A DNA stretch of 18,870 nt, taken from contig JAEYPY010000160.1 in assembly GCA_023410295.1 (NCBI GenBank), positions 1-18,870 of the forward strand, in the 5' to 3' direction. This DNA is from Pseudomonadota bacterium. GTDB lineage: Bacteria > Pseudomonadota > Alphaproteobacteria > Caulobacterales > Aquidulcibacteraceae. Of this stretch, positions 5,969 to 14,071 are shown one piece after another. Below the pieces are notes generated by a model that searched no databases, was not told the origin of the DNA, and saw only the letters and a program-made list of their open reading frames with translations. Position 1 is the stretch's first letter. Each line of letters starts with the position of its first letter. Both the position numbers and the translations under genes were made by a program.

Positions 5969-8372
5969 GCTTGCGCTTGAGCGCGCGGCGATCTCGCTCT
6001 TCGAGAAGATGCTGGTTCAGCCGGAGGGGAAGCGCGCTGCTTGGATCGCGGCGCAGGCGGGCGAGAACGAGCCGCTGCGCAGACGCCTTGAAGCGCTTTA
6101 CGAAGCCGACCGCCGCGCCACATTTCGCACGGGCGCTGCTATTGAGACGCTAGACGAAGAAGACCCGCCTGAGCGCATTGGCGCTTATCGCGTCGTCTCG
6201 CGTATCGGTCGAGGCGGCATGGGGGCAGTTTATCGCGGCGAGCGCGATACTGGTGATTTCGCTCACGTTGCGGCGATCAAGATCATTAAGCCGGGCCTCC
6301 TGTCCGAGAGCCTGATCGAACGCTTTCGCCGCGAACGCCAGACATTGGCCTCGCTCCGCCACCCCAATATCGCCCAACTCTATGACGGCGGCGAAACCGC
6401 GGACGGTTCGCCCTTCATCGTTATGGAATTCATCGAGGGCTTACCGTTACTGCAATGGGTCGATGAGCATCGTGCCGATGTCCCGCTGCGCCGTCGGCTT
6501 TTTCTCGACATCTGCGCCGCGGCTGCGTTCGCGCATCGAAATCTCATCGTTCATCGCGATCTCACCCCGTCCAACGTGCTCGTTACCGCTGAGGGCGTCG
6601 TCAAGCTGATCGATTTCGGCATCGCACGCGCGCCTGAAGCCTCCGATGAAGCGCGCGAGCCCGGATCGCCGTCGTCTTATGCGCCTTCGATCCGCGAACT
6701 CAGCCTGACGCCAGGCTTTGCCGCTCCTGAGCGGATGGTGAGCGCGGATGTCACGACGCTAGGTGACATCTATTCGCTCGGTCGTTTGCTCAGCGCGCTC
6801 ATTCCGTCGCAAGCAGACGACCGCGAACTCCGGGCCATTGCAGCGCGCGCCTGCGCAGTCAGGCCGCAGGACCGTTATGCGACAGTCGATGCGCTGGCCG
6901 CCGACGTCCAAGCTTGGGGCGAGGGCCGACCGGTAACGGCGATGAATGGTGGGGCGACCTATCGCGCAAACAAGTTCATGCGCCGTCATCGCCTCGGCGT
7001 CTCCGCCGCGGCGGCCACGGTCGTCGCGCTTGTCACGGCGCTTGGCGTCACTCTTGCCGCTAATGCCCGCGCTGAACGCGCGAGCGCCGAGACTGAGGCG
7101 CGCTTTCAGGAAACGCGTGCGATCGCCAAGGCCATGCTGTTCGAGGCCTATGACGAAGTGAGCCGCGTCGCCGGTTCCACTCGGGCGCGCGTCATCCTGG
7201 CCCAAACCGGGCTCGACTATCTCAACGCATTGGGCGCGGACGAAAACGCTCCGCTCGACGTTCACTTGGAAGTCGCGCGCGGTTTTATGCGCCTCTCCAA
7301 GGTGATCGGCGGCGGCGAAGCCTCCGAATTGGGCCGCATCGCCGATGCTGCAACACTGCTTGCTCGCGGCGAGGCTATTTTGGATGAGCTCTTCCGCCGC
7401 TATCCAGATCATCCCGATGTGAAGGTTGCGCTCGCTGAGCTTTGGATTACGCAAAGCGGCGATGCGCTCTATAACGACAACGATCCAGTGGCCGGGCGGG
7501 AAATCGCCAATCAGGTCGTAGAATTGTTAAGCGATGCGCCCGCGCGCAATGTCGAGACTGCGCGACTTTATGCGATGGCGCTACAGGCGCTCGGCGATTC
7601 CTACGCCTGGGAAGACGAGTATCCCGCTGCACGCGATGTGCATCTGCGCGCCGAGCAGTTCATCAGCGACCTTCCGGAAGAAATGCAGGAGAGCCAAGGC
7701 GTACGCAACGTGCGTTCGGCCAATCTCCGGCTTTTGGGCGAAGCGCACCATAAGCTCGACGAACCTGGCCCAGCGCGCGCAGCGCTCGAGCGCGCGGTCG
7801 AGATCAACCGCGCCCTGGTCAACGAGGATCCAGGCTCGCCGACCCTCATCCGCAAGCTCGCGGCCTCGCTCTGGTATAGCGCCGTGGTTCATCGCACCAA
7901 TGATCGCAATAGCCAAGCGCGTGCGGCGATCGAAGAAGCCGTGCGTTTGGCGCGCCGGTCGCGCGAGCGTGATCCCGCCGACGCTGGGGCCGTGCGCCTT
8001 TATGGTCTCGTAGGCGAAGTCTACGCCCAGACGCTCGCTGACGCTGGCGCTTTCCGCGAAAGCTTCGCCATGAACGAAGAGGTGGCTGAAGCTTATCGGC
8101 ACCTTGTCGAACTCGCGGGCGGCGCGCCTGGGGCGCGGCGCGGCCTTGCCATGGTGCTGCGCACTGGTGGCGGCAATTATTATAATGGCGGCGCTTATGG
8201 GCGCGCGTGCGCCGCTTGGCGCGAAGCCAAAGCGATTCTGGAGACGCTCGACGCAGAGGGGGCGTTAAGTCCCGCTGACCGCAATAACAGCCTTGCCGAG
8301 ATGCGCGATTTTGTAGCGCGCTCGTGTGACGGCGGCGCACCGCGCGCGGGGCTTGGGCGCGGGCCGATTTGA
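5961..8372 (+). CDS. Membrane Ser/Thr protein kinase with TPR-like C-terminal half
   Basis: This 803-residue protein starts with a helical lead (1-70), then a kinase domain (about 74-325). Motifs are GRGGMGAVY at 83-91, K107 in AAIKII, HRDLTPSN at 198-205, DFG at 218-220 and APE at 255-257. The usual Lys of HRDxK is Thr here; the catalytic D200 and N205 are present. One transmembrane helix (about 346-367) follows, then some 430 residues of amphipathic helices with TPR-like spacing (repeated AxxxLERAVEIN-type segments), expected on the periplasmic side if the kinase is cytoplasmic. This kinase-TM-TPR plan is standard for kinases encoded next to ECF43-like sigma factors. The ATG overlaps the sigma gene stop region by 8 bases. 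The likely role is to sense an envelope signal through the helical domain and phosphorylate the sigma factor. Confidence 0.94.
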   Translation: MDELALERAAISLFEKMLVQPEGKRAAWIAAQAGENEPLRRRLEALYEADRRATFRTGAAIETLDEEDPPERIGAYRVVSRIGRGGMGAVYRGERDTGDFAHVAAIKIIKPGLLSESLIERFRRERQTLASLRHPNIAQLYDGGETADGSPFIVMEFIEGLPLLQWVDEHRADVPLRRRLFLDICAAAAFAHRNLIVHRDLTPSNVLVTAEGVVKLIDFGIARAPEASDEAREPGSPSSYAPSIRELSLTPGFAAPERMVSADVTTLGDIYSLGRLLSALIPSQADDRELRAIAARACAVRPQDRYATVDALAADVQAWGEGRPVTAMNGGATYRANKFMRRHRLGVSAAAATVVALVTALGVTLAANARAERASAETEARFQETRAIAKAMLFEAYDEVSRVAGSTRARVILAQTGLDYLNALGADENAPLDVHLEVARGFMRLSKVIGGGEASELGRIADAATLLARGEAILDELFRRYPDHPDVKVALAELWITQSGDALYNDNDPVAGREIANQVVELLSDAPARNVETARLYAMALQALGDSYAWEDEYPAARDVHLRAEQFISDLPEEMQESQGVRNVRSANLRLLGEAHHKLDEPGPARAALERAVEINRALVNEDPGSPTLIRKLAASLWYSAVVHRTNDRNSQARAAIEEAVRLARRSRERDPADAGAVRLYGLVGEVYAQTLADAGAFRESFAMNEEVAEAYRHLVELAGGAPGARRGLAMVLRTGGGNYYNGGAYGRACAAWREAKAILETLDAEGALSPADRNNSLAEMRDFVARSCDGGAPRAGLGRGPI

Positions 8373-8528
8373 ACGCTGGAGCTATCGAATGGCGATGTCC
8401 GTGGCGGTGGTGCTGCGGTCGAAGCGAAACGATGTGCGTGCCTCGCCGGCACTCAATGCGAACGCCCCGCGCTGCGAGCGCTTTCCAAAGTGCGCTTAGC
8501 AGCCATAGCCGCCGACGATCTCGCGAGG

Positions 8529-8675
8529 TCATTCCCAGCAGCCCGATAGATGGGCCGCTCCATCGCGCGTTTGTAGCTCGCTGACGCTCATCGTCGTCGC
8601 CAAGAACGCAATGAACTCAGCTTCGCTCATCTCGCCCGAGATTTGCAGCGGGAGAGTAGAGTCGCTGCTGCGCAT
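8529..8675 (-). CDS. Doubtful 48-residue ORF
   Basis: The ORF runs from an ATG at 8675 to a TGA at 8529 in the gap between the TPR kinase and the M24-family gene. The peptide contains MSEAEFIAFLATTMSVSELQ, which reads like a real helix-forming segment. It has no Shine-Dalgarno sequence and I recognise no homologue. It could be a remnant of a longer gene or chance. Confidence 0.18.
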   Translation of the reverse strand: MRSSDSTLPLQISGEMSEAEFIAFLATTMSVSELQTRDGAAHLSGCWE

Positions 8676-8696
8676 GGCAAGTCAGCACGCAATCTT

Positions 8697-8720
8697 CACG
8701 GAGGGCGATTCGTATCCGTG
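8697..8720 (-). terminator. Weak hairpin after the M24-family gene
   Basis: CACGGA and TCCGTG form a 6-base-pair stem with a 12-base loop, 17 bases past the M24 gene stop codon. There is no T-run, so an intrinsic terminator is only a possibility. Confidence 0.22.
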
Positions 8721-8737
8721 TGGACAAGGCGCCGCGG

Positions 8738-10207
8738 TCAGAGCTGCACGAAGGACCATTCGCGCGAGTAGGGCGTCGAGCTCATGCGATAGCCGCGTGT
8801 CTGGCCGGTGACGACCGTGTCGCTCCAGTTGAAGCCGAATCCGGTCTCAGGATCGTAGAGACCTGGCTCTTGGGATAGCGCCGAGTTGAGCGGCAGCACC
8901 GTATCGTCGCCAAGGGCGATGTAGGGCCGATAATGGCCTTCGAAGGCAAGCCCGTGCGAGGCGCGGTGATAGACATAAGCCCCAAGGCCCTGATCCACTT
9001 GGTATTGGTGCACGGCATGGGCGATCGCATTCGCGCGCACGCCCGCAGCCTGCATCGCGTGCTGGATGTCGCATGAGTGGAGCGATGCCGCCCACAGCCG
9101 CTCGGCGTGTGCGTCGAACGTGCCGTCCGGCTTTGCGGTGAGGAAGGTGCGATACGCCTCGCCGCCGCATCCATTTATTTTCACAACGCTGTTGGCCTGG
9201 ATCGCCTGGTTGGGGCCGAAGCGCGTGAAATAGGGTTGGTTGGGATGGGGCGAACCATTGGCTTGTCCGGTGCGCACACGCACGCTTGCGCGTGTTGCGG
9301 CGCCTTGATTGACGCGTCCGCCTGTGAGGCCGAGTTCGGTATAGAGCAAATCCGACAGCCAGAGCTGCGTCGCCGTCTCAAGTTCAAGGTCGGTGACGTC
9401 GCTGCCGTAGGTGAGGAGATAATCGCGAATGAAGGCCTGCGCCAGGTCGCTATAGACATAGGCGCGGGAATAGAGCGCAAGTTCTTCCGGCGTCTTGACG
9501 ATGCGCAGATCGCGGATCGCAGGCGCGATGTTGATCACCTCCACGTTCGGCAAGATAGCGGCGAGCTTGCGGAGTTCGGAGGGATAGAGTTCGCCGTCGA
9601 CGCCGAGCTTGGCGCCTTGAATTCCCTTGTCGCGCAGGCCTTCGATCAGGAAGTTGAACAGATCGACCGGCGGGCCCGAACGCACCGCGCCCTCATTGGG
9701 AAAGCCGCCGTCGGCGTGCGGGAAGTCGAAATAGGCCTTGCCTCCGTCGCGCCAGGCGGTGCTCAGAATTTCCTCGTAGCTGCGCGGATGGAAGAGCCAG
9801 GGCGCTTCGTCGCCACGGTTTTTGAACGCCGCCTGCGGACGCTCGCTCGGAAATACCCAATAACCGACGAAATAGGCGCAGTTGTTGACATTGCGCAGAA
9901 GGATCGCTTCGACACCCTGCGGCGCAACCCGATCAAACAGCGCTTGAAAGCGCGCTTGGTGCCATGCGCGCGGAAGCGCGTTAAAGTCAGCTGGCTCAGG
10001 CGGTTGGTCGAGGCCGCCATAGGAAGGCGCGGGAATGAGCCTCTGACTGGGGCCGCGCCCTGTTGCAGCAAGCCTGCCAGTGATGGAGCGCGTGCTCGTC
10101 TGCTGGGCTGCGACAGTCTCCGCCCGGCCGATGACGCCCGCGCTCAACAGCCCCGCGGCCGTCAGTCTGAAAATGTTGCGGCGTGATTGTTCGGAAGGGT
10201 GGGTCAT
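8738..10207 (-). CDS. Tat-exported M24/creatinase-like protein lacking metal ligands
   Basis: This 489-residue protein carries a twin-arginine signal (SRRNIF at 8-13, hydrophobic 14-24), so it should be folded before export to the periplasm. The mature part has the M24 two-domain layout: an N-terminal creatinase-type domain (about 80-230), the linker DLRIVKTPEE (233-242), and a C-terminal pita-bread domain. Of the five metal ligands usual in aminopeptidase P, the first Asp position is N345 (in KINGCGGE), the second Asp is missing through a shortened loop before YRTF, and the last Glu is S462 in WSDTVVTG. H418 (SHGL), H425 (FEGH) and E447 (SQEPGLY) remain. This suggests a creatinase-like, metal-independent hydrolase or a non-catalytic binding protein. 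ATG 10207 is chosen because the signal peptide begins there. It is the last gene of the operon, 8 bases after the aminotransferase. Confidence 0.86.
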   Translation of the reverse strand: MTHPSEQSRRNIFRLTAAGLLSAGVIGRAETVAAQQTSTRSITGRLAATGRGPSQRLIPAPSYGGLDQPPEPADFNALPRAWHQARFQALFDRVAPQGVEAILLRNVNNCAYFVGYWVFPSERPQAAFKNRGDEAPWLFHPRSYEEILSTAWRDGGKAYFDFPHADGGFPNEGAVRSGPPVDLFNFLIEGLRDKGIQGAKLGVDGELYPSELRKLAAILPNVEVINIAPAIRDLRIVKTPEELALYSRAYVYSDLAQAFIRDYLLTYGSDVTDLELETATQLWLSDLLYTELGLTGGRVNQGAATRASVRVRTGQANGSPHPNQPYFTRFGPNQAIQANSVVKINGCGGEAYRTFLTAKPDGTFDAHAERLWAASLHSCDIQHAMQAAGVRANAIAHAVHQYQVDQGLGAYVYHRASHGLAFEGHYRPYIALGDDTVLPLNSALSQEPGLYDPETGFGFNWSDTVVTGQTRGYRMSSTPYSREWSFVQL

Positions 10208-10215
10208 GAGCGATC

Positions 10216-11313
10216 TCAACCGTAAAGGCGGCGCAGGGCCGCGATGGTGCGCGTCGTTTCTGCATCCGTGCCAACGGTGATGCGGATCCATTGGTCGAGC
10301 GGAGGAAAGGCGCGCCCGGGAATGATTCCGTCGGCAGCAAGCGCGCTGCGCGCTGCTGCCGCGTCGCTTGGGCTTTGGAAGAAGACGAAGTTGGCGCGGC
10401 TCTGGCTGCGCGCTAGCTGCAGTGCGTCCAAAGCCGCGTGCACCCGTTCGCGGTTTGCGCGCACGCGGGCGGCGACTGCACGAACATGATCCTGGTCGCC
10501 AAGCGCCGCTTCGGCTGCGACCAGTGCAAGCCGGTTGAGGTCATGGGTGTCGCCGACGCCGGCTGCGCGCAGACGCTGGGTGAGGGCGGTGGGCGCGATT
10601 GCGTAGCCGAGAGAAATGCCGGCGAGGCCGTAGACCTTGGCCAGGGTGCGGAACACCAGCACGTTGGCGCCCGCGCGGGCAAAGCGGATCGCGCTGCGCC
10701 GTTCGAACTCGTCGTATTCGAGATAGGCTTCATCGACGATGACGAGTGTGCGCGCTGCGGCGTCTTCGATAAAGCGATCGAAGTCGCCCGCTTCGTTCAC
10801 CGTCCCGGATGGATTGTGCGGATTGACGAGAGACACGGCAAGCGTGCGCGGTCCGATCGTCGCCAAGAGCTGCGGGAGGTCATTCTCCAACGCGCTGTTC
10901 AGCGGAACCGGGCGCCCAACGCCTCCGAACGGCGTACTCGCATCGATGAGCGCGGTATAACCGGGGTCTGAATAGACGAACTCGCCGCCGCCCGTATCCC
11001 GCGCGAGCGCAGCGCCTAAGGGCGCCAGCAACTCGCCAATCACGATCTGCTCGGGGCGGACGCCTTCAAGGGCGGCGATAACATGCGTCAGCCGCGCCGC
11101 TTCGTCTGCGTCCACATAACGCTCTAGGCGATCGAGATTGTTGCGGATCGCTTCGGCGACGCGCGGCGAGGGCCCGAATGCGTTTTCGTTGAGCGAGAGC
11201 CGTTCGATGTCCGGCGCCTCACCGCCGGCGCTAGGCGTGGCGCAGCTGGCGGCGGCGGCGGCGTAGGCCGCCCCCGCGCCGATCATGAGCGCACGCCTTG
11301 ACAATGCGCGCAT
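10216..11313 (-). CDS. Exported HisC-like PLP-dependent aminotransferase
   Basis: This 365-residue class I/II aminotransferase is closest in pattern to histidinol-phosphate aminotransferase. Landmarks are LSLNENAFGPSP (39-50), VNPHNPSGT (163-171; N167), DEAY (194-197), the PLP Lys K226 in RTLAKVYGLAG, and R344 in WIRITVGT, the expected carboxylate-binding Arg. Unlike cytosolic HisC, it begins with a Tat-like signal (SRRALMIG at 5-12) ending near ASC at 22-24, so it is probably exported and perhaps lipidated at C24. The PLP phosphate-binding Arg expected eight residues after the Lys (R222 in E. coli HisC) is Ser here (S234). The ATG at 11313 overlaps the receptor stop in TGATG. Export and linkage to a receptor argue against histidine synthesis; an imported amino compound is a likelier substrate. 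Confidence 0.9.
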   Translation of the reverse strand: MRALSRRALMIGAGAAYAAAAASCATPSAGGEAPDIERLSLNENAFGPSPRVAEAIRNNLDRLERYVDADEAARLTHVIAALEGVRPEQIVIGELLAPLGAALARDTGGGEFVYSDPGYTALIDASTPFGGVGRPVPLNSALENDLPQLLATIGPRTLAVSLVNPHNPSGTVNEAGDFDRFIEDAAARTLVIVDEAYLEYDEFERRSAIRFARAGANVLVFRTLAKVYGLAGISLGYAIAPTALTQRLRAAGVGDTHDLNRLALVAAEAALGDQDHVRAVAARVRANRERVHAALDALQLARSQSRANFVFFQSPSDAAAARSALAADGIIPGRAFPPLDQWIRITVGTDAETTRTIAALRRLYG

Positions 11314-13958
11314 CAGAAGGTCACCCCGACGCGGGCGTACCAATGGGCGCCGCTGAAGCCGAACGGCGAGATTTCGCTATAGGGGAAAACGCCGAAGCTG
11401 TCGGAGCCGGCGAGCGCGGCCGTCGAGCGGATGTGTCCGGTTGGATAGACGTTGAAGATGTTGTTGCCCCCGAGCGTGAGGGCCACGCGCTCGTTCACAT
11501 CCGCGGTCACGGAGAGGTCTGTCACCCACTTGGGTTCCAGCACTTGCGCGACATCGAAGTTACCGGGCGCGCCGGCTTGCGTTGGCAGCGCAAAGATGCG
11601 GGTGTCGCCGGCTGCGGCAAGCGCGACGTTCGCCGCGCTTTGGTTTTGCAGGGCGATCTGCGCCACTTCGCCGTAGCGCGTGCCGCCGAGCACGACGCGG
11701 AAGCGGCCAATGTCCCAGCTGGCGCTGACGGCGAACTTGTCACGCGGCGTGCTGCGCTCAAGACGCATCTCCTCGACGACGTCGAAGATGGGTGTCGTGA
11801 TGCCGAGCGCGGTGACTTCCGAAGGGGTGGCCGCGATGCGCGTCACTTCCGTTTCGTTGTAATTGTAGGCCGCGGTCAAACGGAGGTCGCCGAGCGCGCC
11901 GAGATCGGAGCGATGCGAAAGGGTGAAATCAAAACCCTCTGTTTCAGTGTCGATCGCATTGGTGAAATAGCGGACGCTCAGGACGCCTGGCTGGCCGACT
12001 GAAGTCAGATAGTCTCGCAGCGCCGTGGAGCCCGGACCATCGACGAAGTTGCTGGAGAGCACAATCCGATCGTCGATGGCGATGCGGTAGAAGTCGAGCG
12101 ACGCGCGCCAGGGGCCGTTTTCGAACGTGGCGCCGGCGCTCAGATTGACTGATTGCTCCGGCTCGAGTTCCTCTGCGCCCAGCGCTTCGGCCAGCGCCGA
12201 GCCGCTTGGCGCCAGCTTGACGAGGAAGAACTCGCTCTCGCCGGTGGTGAGATTGATGATGCCGCGCCCGACCGAGGAGCCATAGAATTGCTGCGGCAGC
12301 GATGGCGCGTGGAAGCCGTTGCTGACGCTGGCGCGCAGCGCAAGGCCGCCGCCGAGTTCATAGCGGCTCGCGAGCTGTCCGTTCCAGGTTTCGCCGAAAT
12401 CGGAGTAGTTTTCGTAACGCCCGGCGGCGGTGACGAACCAGCGGTCGGAAAGATCCGTGCTGATCTCGGCGAAGACGCCGATATTGTCGCGCTCGACATC
12501 GACTTCATCGATCGGCTGGATGCCGACGAAACCCTGGGCGCCGATCACCGGCTGGGCGTTGGCGTTCGGCCCATCAAGCACGCGCTCGGGACCGAATTGA
12601 TAGGAGCCCAATTCGCCGGCGAAGATTTCGTAAGTATCCCGCCTCAACGCCGCGCCGAGGGCGAGATTGAGGGGCGCATGCCAGCCAAGATCGAAGGCGC
12701 GTGTGAGCGTGAAATCGGTGACCCATTGGGTGTTCTCGTACCCGCCATTGTAGAATGAGGTTGGGCTTGCAGCGCCCAACGTCGCGTTCAGCGTGTCGTG
12801 CGTGCCGTATTCGATGATGTTGCCGCCGAAGATGGTGCTCAAGTCCCAGGTCCAAGCGTTGCCAAATGCGCCGCTGAGACCTGCGCTCACATTGTAGTCG
12901 GTGCTCTCCGTATCGACGAAGGGGAGGAAGCCGTCAGGATAGATGGCGCGCACGTTCTCATCCTGGCCCGGTCGGCGCCAGAACGCGTTCGAACTGCCTT
13001 CGGTCACGCGATAGTTGGCGAAGCCGTAGAGTTCGAGCGCGCCGATCGGCTTTGAAAAATTGAGCGTGGCGCTGGCGTCGGTGAGATCGGCGCTGGCGGC
13101 GAAGCGGAAGACATTACGATCGATGGTCGCTTCGCGCGAATCGAGCGCCGTGCCGGCGACGCCGCCGGGCGGGTTGAGACCGATCCCCGAGCCCCAGCGG
13201 GTTGAAAGCGGCTGCGGTGTATCGGTCGGCGAGATGCCGAAATATTGTTGGCGCGTATCGGGTTGTGCGCGGTTGGCTGCTTCGTGATCGCGATAATAGA
13301 AGGTCGCGTTCAAATGCCCGTCGCCAAGCACGGCAAAGCCGCCGTGCAGCGAAGCTTCATAGGTATCGCCGCCGCCATCCTGGGTGGCGCCGTAACTGGC
13401 CGCGCCCGACCAGCCGCTGTCTTCTCTAAGGATGATGTTGATGACGCCGGCGATCGCATCGGCGCCGTACTGGGCTGCCGCGCCGTCGCGCAGGACTTCG
13501 ATGCGGCCAATGGCGGCGGCCGGGATCTGATTGAGGTCGGTGGGCGCAGCGCCGCGGCCAAGCGTGCCTGACGTGTTCACCCAGGACGAGCTGTGGATGC
13601 GCTGGCCATTGACGAGAACAAGCGTGGAGTCCGGCGAAAGCCCGCGCAGGCTGGCTGAGCGGATGTGGGTGTTGCCATCGGGCGTCGTTGGCGTTGCGAA
13701 CGCGAACGAGGGCGTCAGCTGGCGCAGAATCTGGTTGGTTTCGAAATACCCAGAGCCGCGAAGATCGTCCCCGCGCAGTACGTCGATGGGCGCTGGCGAT
13801 GAGGTGACGGTGCGATCGCCAAGGCGCGTGCCGGTGACGACGATGTCCTCATCCTCCTCCTGCGCCATCGCCGGCGTGACGAGCACCAGGGCCGAGAGCG
13901 AGAGCGCGGAGGCCAAGAGCGCACGCGAGCTTTTCGGTGCGGGCGAGTGTGCAGTCAT
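11313..13958 (-). CDS. TonB-dependent outer-membrane receptor
   Basis: This 881-residue receptor has a Sec signal peptide (about 1-33, ending PAMAQ) and a TonB-box-like EDIVVTG just after it. The plug domain (about 55-180) contains SASLRGLSPDSTLVLVNGQR and IEVLRDGAAAQYGADAIAGVINI. A long beta-barrel follows and ends in ARVGVTF, with the terminal Phe required for outer-membrane assembly. The length fits the family. ATG 13958 is preferred over an upstream in-frame ATG (14015) because the signal peptide begins there. It is the first gene of an operon with the exported aminotransferase and the M24-like protein, so the ligand is probably processed by them in the periplasm. The ligand cannot be read from the sequence; nothing points specifically to iron or B12. 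Confidence 0.95.
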   Translation of the reverse strand: MTAHSPAPKSSRALLASALSLSALVLVTPAMAQEEDEDIVVTGTRLGDRTVTSSPAPIDVLRGDDLRGSGYFETNQILRQLTPSFAFATPTTPDGNTHIRSASLRGLSPDSTLVLVNGQRIHSSSWVNTSGTLGRGAAPTDLNQIPAAAIGRIEVLRDGAAAQYGADAIAGVINIILREDSGWSGAASYGATQDGGGDTYEASLHGGFAVLGDGHLNATFYYRDHEAANRAQPDTRQQYFGISPTDTPQPLSTRWGSGIGLNPPGGVAGTALDSREATIDRNVFRFAASADLTDASATLNFSKPIGALELYGFANYRVTEGSSNAFWRRPGQDENVRAIYPDGFLPFVDTESTDYNVSAGLSGAFGNAWTWDLSTIFGGNIIEYGTHDTLNATLGAASPTSFYNGGYENTQWVTDFTLTRAFDLGWHAPLNLALGAALRRDTYEIFAGELGSYQFGPERVLDGPNANAQPVIGAQGFVGIQPIDEVDVERDNIGVFAEISTDLSDRWFVTAAGRYENYSDFGETWNGQLASRYELGGGLALRASVSNGFHAPSLPQQFYGSSVGRGIINLTTGESEFFLVKLAPSGSALAEALGAEELEPEQSVNLSAGATFENGPWRASLDFYRIAIDDRIVLSSNFVDGPGSTALRDYLTSVGQPGVLSVRYFTNAIDTETEGFDFTLSHRSDLGALGDLRLTAAYNYNETEVTRIAATPSEVTALGITTPIFDVVEEMRLERSTPRDKFAVSASWDIGRFRVVLGGTRYGEVAQIALQNQSAANVALAAAGDTRIFALPTQAGAPGNFDVAQVLEPKWVTDLSVTADVNERVALTLGGNNIFNVYPTGHIRSTAALAGSDSFGVFPYSEISPFGFSGAHWYARVGVTF

Positions 13959-13961
13959 TAG

Positions 13962-13973
13962 AGGAAATTTCCT
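13962..13973. repeat. 12-base perfect palindrome at the receptor ribosome-binding region
   Basis: AGGAAATTTCCT is self-complementary and lies four bases upstream of the TonB receptor ATG. On the minus strand its AGGA half is the only Shine-Dalgarno candidate, so protein binding or folding here could control translation or transcription of the operon. Confidence 0.6.
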
Positions 13974-14018
13974 ATGGGCGCGCGCAAGCGGCCGCGCCAA
14001 TGGGCGCGCGAGCAAGCG
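13974..14018. repeat. Near-perfect tandem direct repeat in the receptor leader
   Basis: Two copies of ATGGGCGCGCG followed by CAAGCG lie at 13974-13990 and 14000-14018 with a 26-base period; the second has two extra bases (AG) inside. The repeats lie between the receptor start and the terminator-like hairpin. They may be paired binding sites or a recent short duplication. Confidence 0.7.
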
Positions 14019-14028
14019 AGCAATCGTG

Positions 14029-14060
14029 AAAAATGGGCGGCGCTGGCGGTTAAGCGCCGC
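14029..14060 (-). terminator. Intrinsic-terminator-like hairpin ahead of the receptor operon
   Basis: On the minus strand GCGGCGCT and AGCGCCGC pair perfectly (8 base pairs, 8-base loop), followed within three bases by TTTTT. It lies about 170 bases after the nnrS stop and 70 bases before the receptor start. It may simply end hemN-nnrS transcripts, or act as an attenuator in the receptor leader if the promoter lies upstream of it. Confidence 0.6.
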
Positions 14061-14071
14061 GCATGGCCGAT

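Larger units (their letters stand above)
8373..8737. other. 365-base gap between convergent operons with no convincing gene
   Basis: Neither strand carries a frame with recognisable protein features. The longest plausible one is a 48-codon minus-strand ORF (8675-8529, starting MRSSDSTLPLQISGEMSEAE), whose middle looks helical and protein-like but which has no ribosome-binding site. A weak inverted repeat lies at 8697-8720. The gap may be a decayed gene or the shared 3' ends of the two operons. Confidence 0.5.

Noticed and set aside
9077..10186. Long plus-strand open frame (369 codons) opposite the M24-family gene
   Set aside because: It is antisense to a gene with a clear Tat signal and M24 family motifs. 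Its translation shows no domain, and such frames are common opposite GC-rich genes.
13959..14015. Upstream ATG adding 19 residues to the TonB receptor
   Set aside because: The extra residues (LARPLARPLARAH) come from the tandem DNA repeat and would bury the signal peptide; the ATG at 13958 starts a normal one.
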